Counted from the stretch's first letter, positions 7,977 through 17,792 are shown. The stretch: 64,000 nucleotides of DNA from Ornithinibacillus californiensis (GCF_001038485.1 NZ_LDUE01000048.1:1-64000); one strand, 5' to 3'. Translations and numbers: made by a program. Notes: generated from the sequence alone by a model not told the origin.

Positions 7977-9261
7977 TTGATGAACCCCCTTCACTAGTAA
8001 GTAAATAGATGGTATCTTCTTCAATTTGCTTACCAACTTCAATTACTTCCTCAAGCTTAACGTTCTTAATTTTCTCTATCAGTTGATCTGGAGATAAATT
8101 AGCTTGAGCAATAACCTGCTGATAAAGCATTTCAATAATACCTTGTGGATGATCTAAAGTTTCTAATAATTGATTGATAATTAATTCTTTCGTTTCATTT
8201 AGTTCTTCTTCCGTAATTTGACCATCTTTCATTGATGTCATTTGTTGTTGCATGATATCTCTTGCTTTATCATAGTCCTTAGGCGCAATTCCACTGAATA
8301 CAAGTAAAAGTCCTTTATGACTCTCTAATCTAGAAGAGGCGTAATAAGCAAGGCTATTTTTCTCCCTAACGTTTATGAATAGCTTAGAACTTGGAAATCC
8401 TCCTAAAATTCCATTAAACACTTGTAGGGCGGGATAATTCTCATCTTGGTACTGAACATTCGTTCGATATCCGATGTGTAATTTTGCTTGCTGTACATTT
8501 TGTTTATCAATGACTTCTTTTGGTGATTTTTGATTTTTTATCTTTTCTTTTTCAGCTACTATCTTCTCATTTTCTATCGTTTCTCGTTTAAAATTAGTCG
8601 CAATTGTTTCTTCAATCTCAGTTGTTGAAACATCACCTAATACATAAACATCTACTTGATCCTCTTTCAAGAGAGTCGTGTAGTAGTCATATAAATCAGA
8701 AGCACTAATATTATCTAAGTCTTCTTCGTAGCCACTGACATGTGTTTGGTATACCTCACCTTCACACATTTCATCAATTAATCTCATATTAGCATATTTC
8801 ATTTTGTCATCTATTATGGATTTTATCTTTTGTCTTAATGTCTCTTTTTCACGGTTAAAGATTTCTTCCTGGAAGGAATTGTTGCTAATATTAGGGTGAA
8901 AAATGACTTCATTTAATAAACGAACAGCCTCATTTATGATATTCGATTCATTAGGGATAAATTTTTCATTTGCTACCTCAAGACGAAAACTTAGAATATG
9001 ATGGTTTCCTTTTTTTCCACCGTCAATAGATAAAACTGCGCCATAGAGATTGTCTAATGCAATTTGTAAGTCCTTTCGACTTGGGTATTCTTTAGGACCT
9101 TGTTGTAATACATATGGGAGCAGTGCTCTTTTTGTAATTGTGTCACGATTTAAGGGTGATTTGAATTTTACAACGATGTTCACTGTTTTAAACTTTTCAT
9201 TCGGTATTAGATGTAGATTTAGTCCTTGTAGTTGTTTCACTTCTTCCTGAATCATAACCAT
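7969..9261 (-). CDS. ymfF: M16 family peptidase-like protein YmfF (inactive subunit)
   Basis: This 430-residue protein has the two-domain M16 architecture, with the C-terminal half resembling PF05193 (DNYPALQVFNGILGGFPSSKLF). At the place where the zinc motif should be it reads RALLPYVLQQG, so the HxxEH ligands and catalytic glutamate are missing. The start at 9261 is set by GGAGG seven bases upstream. An in-frame ATG at 9285 has the Shine-Dalgarno inside its own coding region. It is the first gene of the ymfF-ymfH-ymfI-ymfJ group, preceded by the terminator of the nup operon. Confidence 0.87.
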   Translation of the reverse strand: MVMIQEEVKQLQGLNLHLIPNEKFKTVNIVVKFKSPLNRDTITKRALLPYVLQQGPKEYPSRKDLQIALDNLYGAVLSIDGGKKGNHHILSFRLEVANEKFIPNESNIINEAVRLLNEVIFHPNISNNSFQEEIFNREKETLRQKIKSIIDDKMKYANMRLIDEMCEGEVYQTHVSGYEEDLDNISASDLYDYYTTLLKEDQVDVYVLGDVSTTEIEETIATNFKRETIENEKIVAEKEKIKNQKSPKEVIDKQNVQQAKLHIGYRTNVQYQDENYPALQVFNGILGGFPSSKLFINVREKNSLAYYASSRLESHKGLLLVFSGIAPKDYDKARDIMQQQMTSMKDGQITEEELNETKELIINQLLETLDHPQGIIEMLYQQVIAQANLSPDQLIEKIKNVKLEEVIEVGKQIEEDTIYLLTSEGGSSND

Positions 9262-9380
9262 AGTCTTTCCTCCAATTTTATACATTCAAAACGAGCTAAA
9301 CCTAGTTTGTACGTTTTTCAATAAACAATGAATGTTTTATTCATATCCATAGTTTACCATTTGTAAGTAAAACAACCAAA

Positions 9381-9416
9381 AAAAACTGACTTGAGTAAAT
9401 ACTCAAGTCAGTTTTT
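9381..9416. terminator. Intrinsic terminator after nupQ
   Basis: Seventeen-base perfectly complementary arms (9381-9397 and 9400-9416) with A-runs and T-runs at the base start four bases after the nupQ stop codon. This is a strong bidirectional-looking terminator closing the nup operon. Confidence 0.9.
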
Positions 9417-9419
9417 GTA

Positions 9420-10373
9420 CTATCTACTTCCTTTGATATACGGAACACCATTCGCTTTGGGTGCCTCAGCACGTCCAATAAACCCTGCTAGTGCAAGAAT
9501 GGTTAATACATACGGAGCGATTAGTAAGTACACCTGTGGAATATCCTCTAGTACAGGTATTCCGGAACTTACAATACTTAAACTTTGTGCAAATCCAAAG
9601 AATAAGGCTGCACCCATGGCTCCAAGTGGATGCCATTTACCAAATATTACGGCAGCTAGTGCCATAAATCCTTGACCAACAATTGTCGCATGTGAGAAAT
9701 TCGATACGATGGTTAAAGCAAATACTGAACCACCCAATCCACCTAATGCACCAGATAAAATAACAGCGATATAACGCATTCTAGTAACATTTATTCCATT
9801 TGTATCTGCAGCCATTGGATGTTCCCCAACTGCACGCAAACGTAATCCGAATGCTGTTTTATATAAAACATACCAAGCAATAAATGCAATGATAATTGCT
9901 ACATAGGAGGTTACATAAATTCCTTCAAAAAAGATAGGTCCTATAATAGGAATATCTGATAGGATAGGTATCGTCTGTGAATTAAATGGCTCGGCAACCA
10001 TATCTGTTTGACCTTTACCATACCAAACTTTGGTTAAATAAACACCAACCCCAAGGGCTAACATATTAATTGCAACACCACTTACTGTCTGATCTGCAAA
10101 AAATGATACAGAAGCAACTGCGTGGATTACAGAAAATAGTGCTCCTGCTAATGTAGCAACAATAAGAGAAATCCAAGGTGTCATGTCACCAAAAGTATCT
10201 GCAAACGTAAGGTTAAACACGATACCAACGAACGCACCAATAACCATTAATCCTTCAAGTCCGATGTTAATAACACCGGAGCGTTCACTAAACACTCCAC
10301 CTAGAGCTGTCAAAATGAGGGGCGCTGAGAAAAACAACACCGTAGGTACAATAGAATCTAAAATATCAAGCAT
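9420..10373 (-). CDS. nupQ: Nucleoside ABC transporter permease NupQ
   Basis: A hydrophobic protein of 317 residues with about eight to ten membrane segments and the motif FSERSGVINIGLEGLMVIGAF, typical of the BPD_transp_2 permeases of BMP-type nucleoside importers. With NupP it forms the membrane channel. AGGAGGGG lies before the ATG, and its start abuts the nupP stop (TAAATG). B. subtilis NupNOPQ imports guanosine and other nucleosides. Substrate here is inferred from similarity. Confidence 0.92.
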   Translation of the reverse strand: MLDILDSIVPTVLFFSAPLILTALGGVFSERSGVINIGLEGLMVIGAFVGIVFNLTFADTFGDMTPWISLIVATLAGALFSVIHAVASVSFFADQTVSGVAINMLALGVGVYLTKVWYGKGQTDMVAEPFNSQTIPILSDIPIIGPIFFEGIYVTSYVAIIIAFIAWYVLYKTAFGLRLRAVGEHPMAADTNGINVTRMRYIAVILSGALGGLGGSVFALTIVSNFSHATIVGQGFMALAAVIFGKWHPLGAMGAALFFGFAQSLSIVSSGIPVLEDIPQVYLLIAPYVLTILALAGFIGRAEAPKANGVPYIKGSR

Positions 10374-11420
10374 TTATTTCCCCTCCTTTTTAAAGCGAAG
10401 TAAAGCCCATCGGATAATATAGCTTGATGCAACAAAGAAGATTATTAATGCGATAATAATATCTACAAGCTCTGTAGGGACTCCAGCACTAGGCATTTCT
10501 CCTGCACCTTCTTTTAGTACTCCGAAAAGGATAGCAGCAAGAATAACTCCTAATGGATTGTTAGCACCTAACAAAGCAACGGCAATACCATCAAATCCTA
10601 AATTAGTAAAACCAGAGATAACAGAAACATTACCATACGTTCCAAGACCTTCCATTGCACCAGCAAGTCCAGCAAAGGCACCTGAGATTACCATGGAAAG
10701 AATAATATTTTTACTAACATTCATTCCTGCGTATTTTGATGCATGTTTATTAAATCCAACAGACTTTAGCTCATAACCAATAGTTGTGCGATCAATAATA
10801 AACCACATTAGTACAGCTACGAATAATGCAATTAAAATTCCATAGTGCATACGAGAATAAAAAGTTAAAGCTTGTAACCATTCTGACCCTAAAGATGCAG
10901 TGGAAGCTATATGCTCAGTCGAAGTAGAATGATCTGTAAGAACAGATCGAACAATTTGGTTCGATACATACATAGCGATGTAGTTCATCATAATTGTTAC
11001 AATTACTTCATGTACACCAATTTTAGCCTTTAGTAACCCAGGAATAAATCCCCAAAGCCCACCAGCTAAAGCACCGGCTAGAATAGCCAATGGTAAGTGA
11101 ATAATCATAGGTGCATCAATTGCTATACCTACCCACACAGCAGCTAGCCAACCAACAATAACCTGTCCTTCAGCACCGATATTAAATAATCCCGTGCGAA
11201 AGGCAAAGGCAATAGCTAAACCTGTTAATATTAAAGGAGTAATCCTTCTAACTGTTTCCCCAATGGTAAATGCATCATAAAATGCACCATTCCATAACGC
11301 AACATAACCTTCTATTGGGTTATGACCAGAGATCATCATAATTATGGCACCAGCAATTAATCCTAGTAGAACAGAGATAATTGGGACTAGGATACCAAAT
11401 AAACGATTATTTGATGTCAC
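10374..11420 (-). CDS. nupP: Nucleoside ABC transporter permease NupP
   Basis: The second permease subunit, 348 residues from the start chosen, with multiple membrane segments and the family motif TGLFNIGAEGQVIVGWLA. I placed the start at a GTG at 11420, giving MTSNNRLFGI, because an AGGTGAT Shine-Dalgarno is ideally spaced and the gene then overlaps nupO by 14 bases. An ATG at 11438 would add six residues but has a poor ribosome-binding site. It works with NupO, NupQ and the lipoprotein NupN. Confidence 0.9.
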   Translation of the reverse strand: MTSNNRLFGILVPIISVLLGLIAGAIIMMISGHNPIEGYVALWNGAFYDAFTIGETVRRITPLILTGLAIAFAFRTGLFNIGAEGQVIVGWLAAVWVGIAIDAPMIIHLPLAILAGALAGGLWGFIPGLLKAKIGVHEVIVTIMMNYIAMYVSNQIVRSVLTDHSTSTEHIASTASLGSEWLQALTFYSRMHYGILIALFVAVLMWFIIDRTTIGYELKSVGFNKHASKYAGMNVSKNIILSMVISGAFAGLAGAMEGLGTYGNVSVISGFTNLGFDGIAVALLGANNPLGVILAAILFGVLKEGAGEMPSAGVPTELVDIIIALIIFFVASSYIIRWALLRFKKEGK

Positions 11421-12948
11421 TTGAATCACCTGCCTCATTTGTTGTACTACCCGCCATTAATAGACCCAACTCTTGTTCATTCGTCTCCTCTGGCTTACGA
11501 CTAGCAACAATTTTCCCATCAAACATAACCGCAATGCGATCACTGACATCTAAGATTTCATCTAGTTCAAATGATACTAAAAGAATTGCTCTACCTTTAT
11601 CGCGTTCTTCGATTAATTTTTTATGAATAAATTCAATAGCACCAACGTCAAGTCCGCGTGTTGGTTGAGCAGCAATTAATAAATCAGGTGAACGATCAAT
11701 TTCTCGACCAATGATTGCTTTTTGCTGATTACCACCAGATAACGCTCGTGCAGGTGTATATTCACTAGGAGTACGAACATCATACTCTTTAATTAACTCG
11801 TTAGCCTTATTGTAGATTTCTTTATAATTTAATATCGATACATTAGAATATGGTTTTTGATAGTACGTTTGCAATACCATATTTGCTCCAATAGGATAAT
11901 CGAGTACAAGACCATATTTATGTCTGTCTTGAGGAATATGACCTAAACCACTTTTAGTGACATTTCTTGGCTTTAGATTCGTTATATTCTTTTCCTTTAA
12001 TTGAATCTTTCCGGAACGTGATTTACGAAGACCGGTAATTGCTTCTATCAATTCTGTTTGACCATTACCATCAATCCCCGCGATACCCACAATCTCGCCA
12101 GCTCGTACATCTAGATTTAATCCTTTAACTAAATCTATTTTTCTTGCATCTTGAACATACAATTCTTCAATATGAAGAACGACTTCTTTCGGATCTGCGG
12201 GCTTTTTCTCGGTTTTAAAATTCACTTCACGACCTACCATAAGCGAAGCGAGTTCATCAGGGTTTGTGTCTTTTACTTCAACTGTTCCAATACCTTTACC
12301 CTTACGAATTACTGTACAACGATCACAAACCTCCATAATTTCTTTTAGTTTGTGTGTTATTAGAATAATTGATTTACCTTCCTTAACTAAAGAACGCATA
12401 ATTTCAATTAGTTCACTAATCTCTTGAGGGGTTAATACGGCTGTTGGTTCATCAAAAATAAGAACTTCCGCACCACGGTAAAGTGTTTTTAGAATTTCAA
12501 CACGTTGTTGCATACCCACAGATATGTCACTGATTTTCGCAGAAGGATCTACTTTCAGACCATATCGATCAGAGATCTCTTGAATCTCTTTTTCTGCTTT
12601 TTTGATATTAATATTACCCAATTTCCCCTTTGGTTCATTACCTAAAATGATATTTTGAGTAACTGTGAATGGCTCTACAAGCATAAAGTGTTGGTGAACC
12701 ATCCCGATACCTAAATCATTAGCGACATTGGGATTTGTAATTTTAACTGTTTCTCCATTTACTCGAATTTCTCCAGCTTCTGGCTGATATAGCCCGAATA
12801 AGACATTCATTAGTGTAGATTTACCTGCACCATTTTCACCTAAAAGAGCATGTATCTCTCCTTTTTTTAACTGGACTGTAATGTTATCGTTTGCAACTAT
12901 ACCCGGGAATTCCTTCCGAATATTTAACATTTCAATCACGTGTTCCAC
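11407..12948 (-). CDS. nupO: Nucleoside ABC transporter ATP-binding protein NupO
   Basis: A tandem ATPase of 513 residues. The first domain has a full Walker A (GENGAGKST) and an atypical signature (ISVGMQQR). The second has a degenerate Walker A (GIDGNGQTE) but a canonical signature (LSGGNQQK). This asymmetry is usual for the sugar/nucleoside (Mgl/Rbs/Nup) class. The start is a GTG at 12948, giving MEHVIEMLNI, with GAGGGG suitably upstream. The GTG at 12957 is too close to that site. It is separated from nupN by 212 bases that contain two hairpins. Confidence 0.92.
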   Translation of the reverse strand: MEHVIEMLNIRKEFPGIVANDNITVQLKKGEIHALLGENGAGKSTLMNVLFGLYQPEAGEIRVNGETVKITNPNVANDLGIGMVHQHFMLVEPFTVTQNIILGNEPKGKLGNINIKKAEKEIQEISDRYGLKVDPSAKISDISVGMQQRVEILKTLYRGAEVLIFDEPTAVLTPQEISELIEIMRSLVKEGKSIILITHKLKEIMEVCDRCTVIRKGKGIGTVEVKDTNPDELASLMVGREVNFKTEKKPADPKEVVLHIEELYVQDARKIDLVKGLNLDVRAGEIVGIAGIDGNGQTELIEAITGLRKSRSGKIQLKEKNITNLKPRNVTKSGLGHIPQDRHKYGLVLDYPIGANMVLQTYYQKPYSNVSILNYKEIYNKANELIKEYDVRTPSEYTPARALSGGNQQKAIIGREIDRSPDLLIAAQPTRGLDVGAIEFIHKKLIEERDKGRAILLVSFELDEILDVSDRIAVMFDGKIVASRKPEETNEQELGLLMAGSTTNEAGDSSDIK

Positions 12949-13023
12949 TAGTCTCACCCCTCATCAAACAAATTCATTTCTTATATCTAAGTTAATTTAT
13001 GTGATTTCATAATAATAAAATCA

Positions 13024-13060
13024 TCAAATGAAAAAGACGTCATACATCTTCTTCATTTGA
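13024..13060 (-). terminator. Hairpin before nupO (possible partial terminator)
   Basis: Arms 13024-13037 and 13047-13060 pair over 14 positions with one wobble or mismatch. In the minus direction a moderately T-rich tract follows (TTTTATTATTATG). It lies between the compound hairpin and nupO and may lower expression of the downstream transporter genes. Confidence 0.5.
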
Positions 13061-13083
13061 GGATCTTAATATTGAAAAATATG

Positions 13084-13142
13084 GAGGTTGTCCATATTTC
13101 CCCTCTAGTCATGACTAGAGGGAAAAGCTAATGGACAGCCTC
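13084..13142 (-). promoter_or_regulatory. Compound hairpin after nupN
   Basis: An outer stem (13084-13095 with 13131-13142, one wobble pair) encloses a perfect 22-base palindrome at 13101-13122, giving two stacked stems with small internal loops. It follows the nupN stop by 18 bases, and the RNA ends in a short T-tract. Such structures after a binding-protein gene often protect the upstream mRNA and limit transcription of the downstream genes. Confidence 0.6.
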
Positions 13143-13160
13143 ATATTAGTAGTAACACTT

Positions 13161-14267
13161 TTATAGACCAGCTTCAAATTCTTCTAATTCATCATGAGTG
13201 GATGGAACAGTTACATCCCCATTAAGAATTTTATCTTGCCATTCATTAACTGTGTTAACGATTTCTTCAGTCATTGCATCAGCGTTTGTAGTTGCGAAAG
13301 CAATACCCTCTTCTTCAATCCCGAATTCTAATAGTTCTCCACCAGGGAACTCCCCATTTAACGCCATTGTTGCAACTTCTTGTACGGCAACATCTACACG
13401 TTTAATCATAGAAGTTAAAGTTACGTTTTGATCGCCAACTTGACCTTCTTCATGTTGGTCACGGTCAACACCAATCACCCAAATTTCACGTTCTGGATCG
13501 TTTTGTTTGATATCTTTTGCTTGGTTAAATACACCATTACCAGTTGCGCCAGAAGCGTGGTAGATTACGTCTATACCATTATCATACATGTTAGCAGCAA
13601 TTAGTTTACCTTTTGCTGCATCAGCAAAGCTCTCTGCATACTGTACATCTACTTCAATATCAGGGTTTACAGATTTAGCACCTGCAATAAATCCTGCCTC
13701 GAATTTGTTGATCAGTGGTGAGTCAACGCCACCTACAAAACCTAACTTGTTAGTTTTAGTTTTAAGTGCAGCTGCAACACCTACAAGGAATGAACCTTGG
13801 TGTTCTTTAAATGTAATACTCGCTACGTTTGGAGCATCAATTACATCATCAACTATACCAAAATGCACATCAGAATTTTGTCCAGCAACAGTTGTTAAAT
13901 CTTCTTTAAGTTCAAAACCAATACCGTAAATTAGGTTAAAACCATCACGAACCATACGGTTTAAGTTAGGAATATAATCTTCTCTAGCGTTTGATTGAAG
14001 ATAGTGGAAACCTTCACCTTCAGATAAGTTGTTTTGCTCACCAAAAGCAGTTAAGCCTTCCCAAGCAGATTGGTTGAAGGATTTATCATCTACTCCACCA
14101 ATATCAGTAACCATACCTACTTTAAAATCAGCTGTTTCTTCATTAGTAGCATCATCACCATTATTTTCATTACCTGATTCGTTTTCATTATCATCTCCGC
14201 CACCACAAGCAGCAAGTAATAATCCTAAACCAAGGATCAATACAAGTAAAAAGCTTAACTTCTTCAT
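13161..14267 (-). CDS. nupN: BMP-family nucleoside-binding lipoprotein NupN
   Basis: The extracellular substrate-binding lipoprotein of the importer, 368 residues. The signal peptide ends in a lipobox (LLAAC, Cys21), followed by an Asn/Asp/Glu-rich spacer. The mature part has the PF02608 (BMP/PnrA-like) start FKVGMVTDIGGVDDKSFNQS. GGGGG lies about ten bases before the ATG. It follows the GntR gene and precedes nupO. The hairpins after it suggest it is made in excess over the membrane subunits. Confidence 0.94.
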   Translation of the reverse strand: MKKLSFLLVLILGLGLLLAACGGGDDNENESGNENNGDDATNEETADFKVGMVTDIGGVDDKSFNQSAWEGLTAFGEQNNLSEGEGFHYLQSNAREDYIPNLNRMVRDGFNLIYGIGFELKEDLTTVAGQNSDVHFGIVDDVIDAPNVASITFKEHQGSFLVGVAAALKTKTNKLGFVGGVDSPLINKFEAGFIAGAKSVNPDIEVDVQYAESFADAAKGKLIAANMYDNGIDVIYHASGATGNGVFNQAKDIKQNDPEREIWVIGVDRDQHEEGQVGDQNVTLTSMIKRVDVAVQEVATMALNGEFPGGELLEFGIEEEGIAFATTNADAMTEEIVNTVNEWQDKILNGDVTVPSTHDELEEFEAGL

Positions 14268-14372
14268 GAATAAATACCCCCAAATTAAATTTTAATTAAG
14301 TATTTGTTAGTTTACTACTATGTCCTAGGTCCTATCTAATTACTGAAACCACCCCCTAAAAGGAATGTTCAT

Positions 14373-15098
14373 TTATATCCGTTTCCGAAACACATGGAAA
14401 CTAAATACATCAGAACGAAAATAATTTAATGAATATAAAATTGGTCTATCGTCTTCTGTATAATGCATTTGTTTAAGTAATAATAGGGATTTATCAAAAT
14501 CACAATTTAATACATCAAATATTTTTTCATGATAGCTAACTGGTTCAATATATGTTACCGCATAACTAATTCGTTTACCTGCATGGTTCTCCATTAATTT
14601 AAATAATGAGTCTTCAGTATGCGCTGCTTCAATCGGGATTAACCCTTTTGGCACCTTATCAATACAGAATACGACTGGTTCACCATCTGCTGTACGAATT
14701 CTTTCTAATTTTACTAGTTGTGTTAAGTTCTCAGAATCAAACATCAATCGCTCTTCTTCAGTTGGTTCAATGATTTCGGTTGAGAAATATTGAGAGCCAG
14801 GCTTTTTACCCGCTTGCTCAATCATATAAGTTACACTTGTCAGTTGTTCAATCCCAGAGGAAACAATAGGTTTCTGGTTTACAAAAGTACCGACACCATG
14901 TTTTCTTGTAACAACATTATCTTCCTCTAATATTCTTAATGCCTCACGCAATGTAGCTCTTGATACTCCTAAATTTTTAGATAGTTCAAATTCAGAAGGC
15001 AGCTTTTCATTTGCTTTATATTTACCGCTTTCAATATCTTGTTTAATTACGTCAATTACTTGTAAATATAAATGCCTTGAATCAGATTTTATGGACAT
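14373..15098 (-). CDS. ymfC: GntR/HutC-family transcriptional regulator (YmfC-like)
   Basis: A winged-helix N-terminal domain (about 6-75, LPSEFELSKNLGVSRATLRE) is followed by a UTRA ligand-binding domain (about 95-235). The 241-residue length is standard for the HutC subfamily. It sits directly upstream of nupNOPQ in the same direction, so it probably controls the nucleoside importer. In B. subtilis ymfC also follows spoIIIE, but nupNOPQ is elsewhere. The effector is unknown. GGGGGG precedes the ATG. Confidence 0.88.
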   Translation of the reverse strand: MSIKSDSRHLYLQVIDVIKQDIESGKYKANEKLPSEFELSKNLGVSRATLREALRILEEDNVVTRKHGVGTFVNQKPIVSSGIEQLTSVTYMIEQAGKKPGSQYFSTEIIEPTEEERLMFDSENLTQLVKLERIRTADGEPVVFCIDKVPKGLIPIEAAHTEDSLFKLMENHAGKRISYAVTYIEPVSYHEKIFDVLNCDFDKSLLLLKQMHYTEDDRPILYSLNYFRSDVFSFHVFRKRI

Positions 15099-15277
15099 AA
15101 GGTCCCCCCTAGTATTTGCTCATAAACCCTTCTATTATCGAATTTCCGACAAATACTGACAACCATACCTTGAATAATATATCATTAATTCCAAAACAAA
15201 TAAATAGTTTTAATCAAAAATACAAACATTATTTATTTAATTATGTACTATTAGGTAAAAATACATCATAATGATGT

Positions 15278-15291
15278 TTAAAGCGGTTTCA
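15278..15291. promoter_or_regulatory. Candidate CcpA-binding cre site
   Basis: TTAAAGCGGTTTCA differs from the refined Bacillus cre TGAAAGCGYTTTCA at two positions. It lies about 180 bases upstream of ymfC, where it could place the regulator and nucleoside importer under carbon catabolite control. No promoter was located to anchor it. Confidence 0.4.
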
Positions 15292-15338
15292 ATGTTCTAA
15301 AGGGTCGTAAAAGTAAGGTAATTTATAAATAATATTAA

Positions 15339-15377
15339 GCTAAGTAACACGTACTATTTTATACGATGTCACTTAGC
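15339..15377 (-). terminator. Terminator after spoIIIE
   Basis: GCTAAGT (15339-15345) pairs with ACTTAGC (15371-15377), and the interior continues as an imperfect stem. It is 25 bases after the spoIIIE stop, and AT-rich sequence follows in the minus direction. Confidence 0.65.
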
Positions 15378-15401
15378 CCCTATTTTATACAACCTGTCTA
15401 T

Positions 15402-17669
15402 TTAGGAAGTTTTTTCTTCTGCTTGTGAAACTAACACCGCTCTTGGCTTACTCCCCTCATAAGGTCCAACAATACCTCTTGCTTCCATCGCGTCTATTAG
15501 TCTTGCAGCTCTTGTATAACCAATCCGAAATCTTCGTTGAAGCATTGAAACACTCGCGCTCTGCATTTCTGTTACGAGCTGAACTGCATCATCATATAAC
15601 TCATCATCGACTTCCTCAACAACATCATTCGTATCATCCGGAATCATCTCTTCCTGGTAACTCGCTTTCTGTTGTTCAATACAGTGATCGACAATTCTTT
15701 CTACTTCTTCATCTGATAAGAATGCACCTTGTACTCGAGTTGGTTTAGAAGAACCAACTGGAAGAAATAACATATCACCACGTCCAAGTAGTTTTTCGGC
15801 ACCACCAGAGTCAAGGATTGTACGAGAATCTGTAGAAGAAGATACGCTAAATGCTATACGAGATGGTATATTAGCCTTAATAACCCCAGTAATAACATCA
15901 ACAGATGGGCGTTGTGTTGCAATAATTAAATGAATACCAGCTGCCCTAGCCATTTGTGCAAGCCTAGTTATGGAATCTTCTACATCACTAGAGGCAACCA
16001 TCATTAAATCGGCTAACTCATCGACTATAACTACTATATATGGTAGGTTAGGTTGATGCTCTGCATCAGCTACTGTTCGATTATATTTTCGAACATATTC
16101 ATTATATCCTTCTATATTTCTAGTACCGGTATCTGAAAACAACTCGTATCTTCGTTCCATCTCAGAGACTACTTTCTTCAGAGCACGAGATGCTTTTTTT
16201 GGATCTGTAACAACGGGCGCCAACAAGTGTGGGATTCCATTATAGACATTTAGCTCTACTTTCTTAGGGTCAATCATCATCATTTTTACTTCATGTGGTT
16301 TTGCACGCATTAAAATTGTTGTTATAATACCATTCACACATACACTCTTACCACTTCCTGTAGCACCAGCAATAAGTAAATGTGGCATTTTATTTAACTC
16401 TGCAAGAACGGCATCGCCAGAAATATCTTTCCCTAGGGCAACTAGTAATTTAGAAACCTGATTGTTTGTGCTGTCTAGTACTTCTCGAAGTGAAACCATA
16501 GAAATTTCTTGGTTAGGTACTTCAATTCCAACTGCTGATTTCCCAGGAATTGGTGCTTCAATCCGTATATCTTTTGCAGCTAGTGCTAGTGCTAGATCAT
16601 CATGTAAACTAACAATTTTGCTAACTTTTACGCCTGCTTCAGGATAAACCTCATACTTCGTTACAGCTGGACCAACATTAACCTTTGTTACTCTAGCTTT
16701 TACACCAAAACTATGAAAAGTTCGTTCTAGTTTTCTCACTACTGACTGTATTTGAGACTTGTCATGTGATTGAGAGTTGAGTGATGGCTCAGATAATAGA
16801 TTAGGTGAAGGTAATATATATTCTGGATTTTCTGCTTCTGTCATCGGCATAACATCTACATCATCTTCCCCATCATCTTCTACCATCTGTTTAACCGGTT
16901 GAACTATATCGCTAGGTTGTGGTTCGACTTCCTCAAAAGCATACGTAACATCTGGGAATTCTTCCGCTTTCGATTCAATCATTGGTTCTGGTGGAATAAT
17001 ACTATCATCTAGTAAATCATCAACAGCATCTTTTCGCTTTGTTTTACTAGGTTTAACTTTCTCTATTACTTTCTTGATTTGTGCTTTACTTTGAACAACT
17101 AGTTTTGTGAAAAAGTCACCTAGTGAAAACTCTGTTAGGAAGATTACTCCTATTAGAATGGAGAAGACAGCAACTATTTGTGCACCTACAGATGAAAATA
17201 AATAGTAACAGAATGCGAATAGAAATGCACCTATCATTCCTCCACCCGTTTGACCGGCAGTTGCATCGTCAGCAACATAGTTAAAAAAGGTTGTCCATGT
17301 CGCTTTTAGAATGGAGGTATCACTAGATACAGCTAGTAAGCTTACATAGGTTTGAATATGTGTAAACAGTAGAGTTCCAAGCAAGATAATATAAAAACCT
17401 ATCATTTTTTTATGTAAAAAATTGGGATAACGTCTTTTAATAACAATAAATAAACCAATACCTAGTAAAAATAATGATGCCGTAAAATACCATATTCCTA
17501 GAAAGAAGCGGAAAATATGCTCTAGGCCACCAGGTATCGCTCCATCGCTAATTGCACTAGCACCACTACCAAAGATTGCTAGAAATATAAATAATAAACC
17601 TATGAGTTCAAATTGAACTTGTTTTTTTAGAGACGTTTTTCTTTTTCTTCGTTTTCTCTTCTTTGCCAT
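15402..17669 (-). CDS. spoIIIE: DNA translocase SpoIIIE (FtsK family)
   Basis: This membrane-anchored pump moves chromosomal DNA through the septum, chiefly into the forespore. It has 755 residues. Four or five membrane segments lie within residues 20-180. A charged linker (about 195-300) leads to the motor domain, with Walker A GATGSGKS at 435-442 and a Walker B around [12 protein letters not shown]-terminal winged-helix gamma domain ([21 protein letters not shown]) reads the SRS/KOPS-type sequences. The position between ylzJ/tepA and ymfC matches B. subtilis spoIIIE rather than sftA. Confidence 0.97.
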   Translation of the reverse strand: MAKKRKRRKRKTSLKKQVQFELIGLLFIFLAIFGSGASAISDGAIPGGLEHIFRFFLGIWYFTASLFLLGIGLFIVIKRRYPNFLHKKMIGFYIILLGTLLFTHIQTYVSLLAVSSDTSILKATWTTFFNYVADDATAGQTGGGMIGAFLFAFCYYLFSSVGAQIVAVFSILIGVIFLTEFSLGDFFTKLVVQSKAQIKKVIEKVKPSKTKRKDAVDDLLDDSIIPPEPMIESKAEEFPDVTYAFEEVEPQPSDIVQPVKQMVEDDGEDDVDVMPMTEAENPEYILPSPNLLSEPSLNSQSHDKSQIQSVVRKLERTFHSFGVKARVTKVNVGPAVTKYEVYPEAGVKVSKIVSLHDDLALALAAKDIRIEAPIPGKSAVGIEVPNQEISMVSLREVLDSTNNQVSKLLVALGKDISGDAVLAELNKMPHLLIAGATGSGKSVCVNGIITTILMRAKPHEVKMMMIDPKKVELNVYNGIPHLLAPVVTDPKKASRALKKVVSEMERRYELFSDTGTRNIEGYNEYVRKYNRTVADAEHQPNLPYIVVIVDELADLMMVASSDVEDSITRLAQMARAAGIHLIIATQRPSVDVITGVIKANIPSRIAFSVSSSTDSRTILDSGGAEKLLGRGDMLFLPVGSSKPTRVQGAFLSDEEVERIVDHCIEQQKASYQEEMIPDDTNDVVEEVDDELYDDAVQLVTEMQSASVSMLQRRFRIGYTRAARLIDAMEARGIVGPYEGSKPRAVLVSQAEEKTS

Positions 17670-17707
17670 TTTCTCACCTCTTACATTTCGTTGCTGTTAT
17701 GAAACAA

Positions 17708-17734
17708 ACCCCTGCCAACATTTTAGGCAAGGGT
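17708..17734 (-). terminator. Terminator after ylzJ
   Basis: Nine-base arms (17708-17716 and 17726-17734) with one wobble pair form a GC-rich stem followed by TTGTTTC on the minus strand. It lies between ylzJ and spoIIIE. Confidence 0.7.
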
Positions 17735-17792
17735 ATATCTTCATGCTGAATAAATATAGTATATCATAGACATTCAAATTTAACGATTCCAA

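Larger units (their letters stand above)
15099..15401 (-). other. Intergenic region between spoIIIE and ymfC
   Basis: A gene-free stretch of 303 bases. It holds the spoIIIE terminator at its left end and a catabolite-response-like element at 15278-15291. The rest is AT-rich and must contain the ymfC/nup promoter. I could not choose a -35/-10 pair with confidence and saw no small gene or riboswitch. Confidence 0.6.

Noticed and set aside
13101-13122. Palindrome as a phage or plasmid attachment site
   Set aside because: No integrase, tRNA or flanking direct repeats are present, and it is nested in a larger stem inside an operon, so an RNA structure explains it better.
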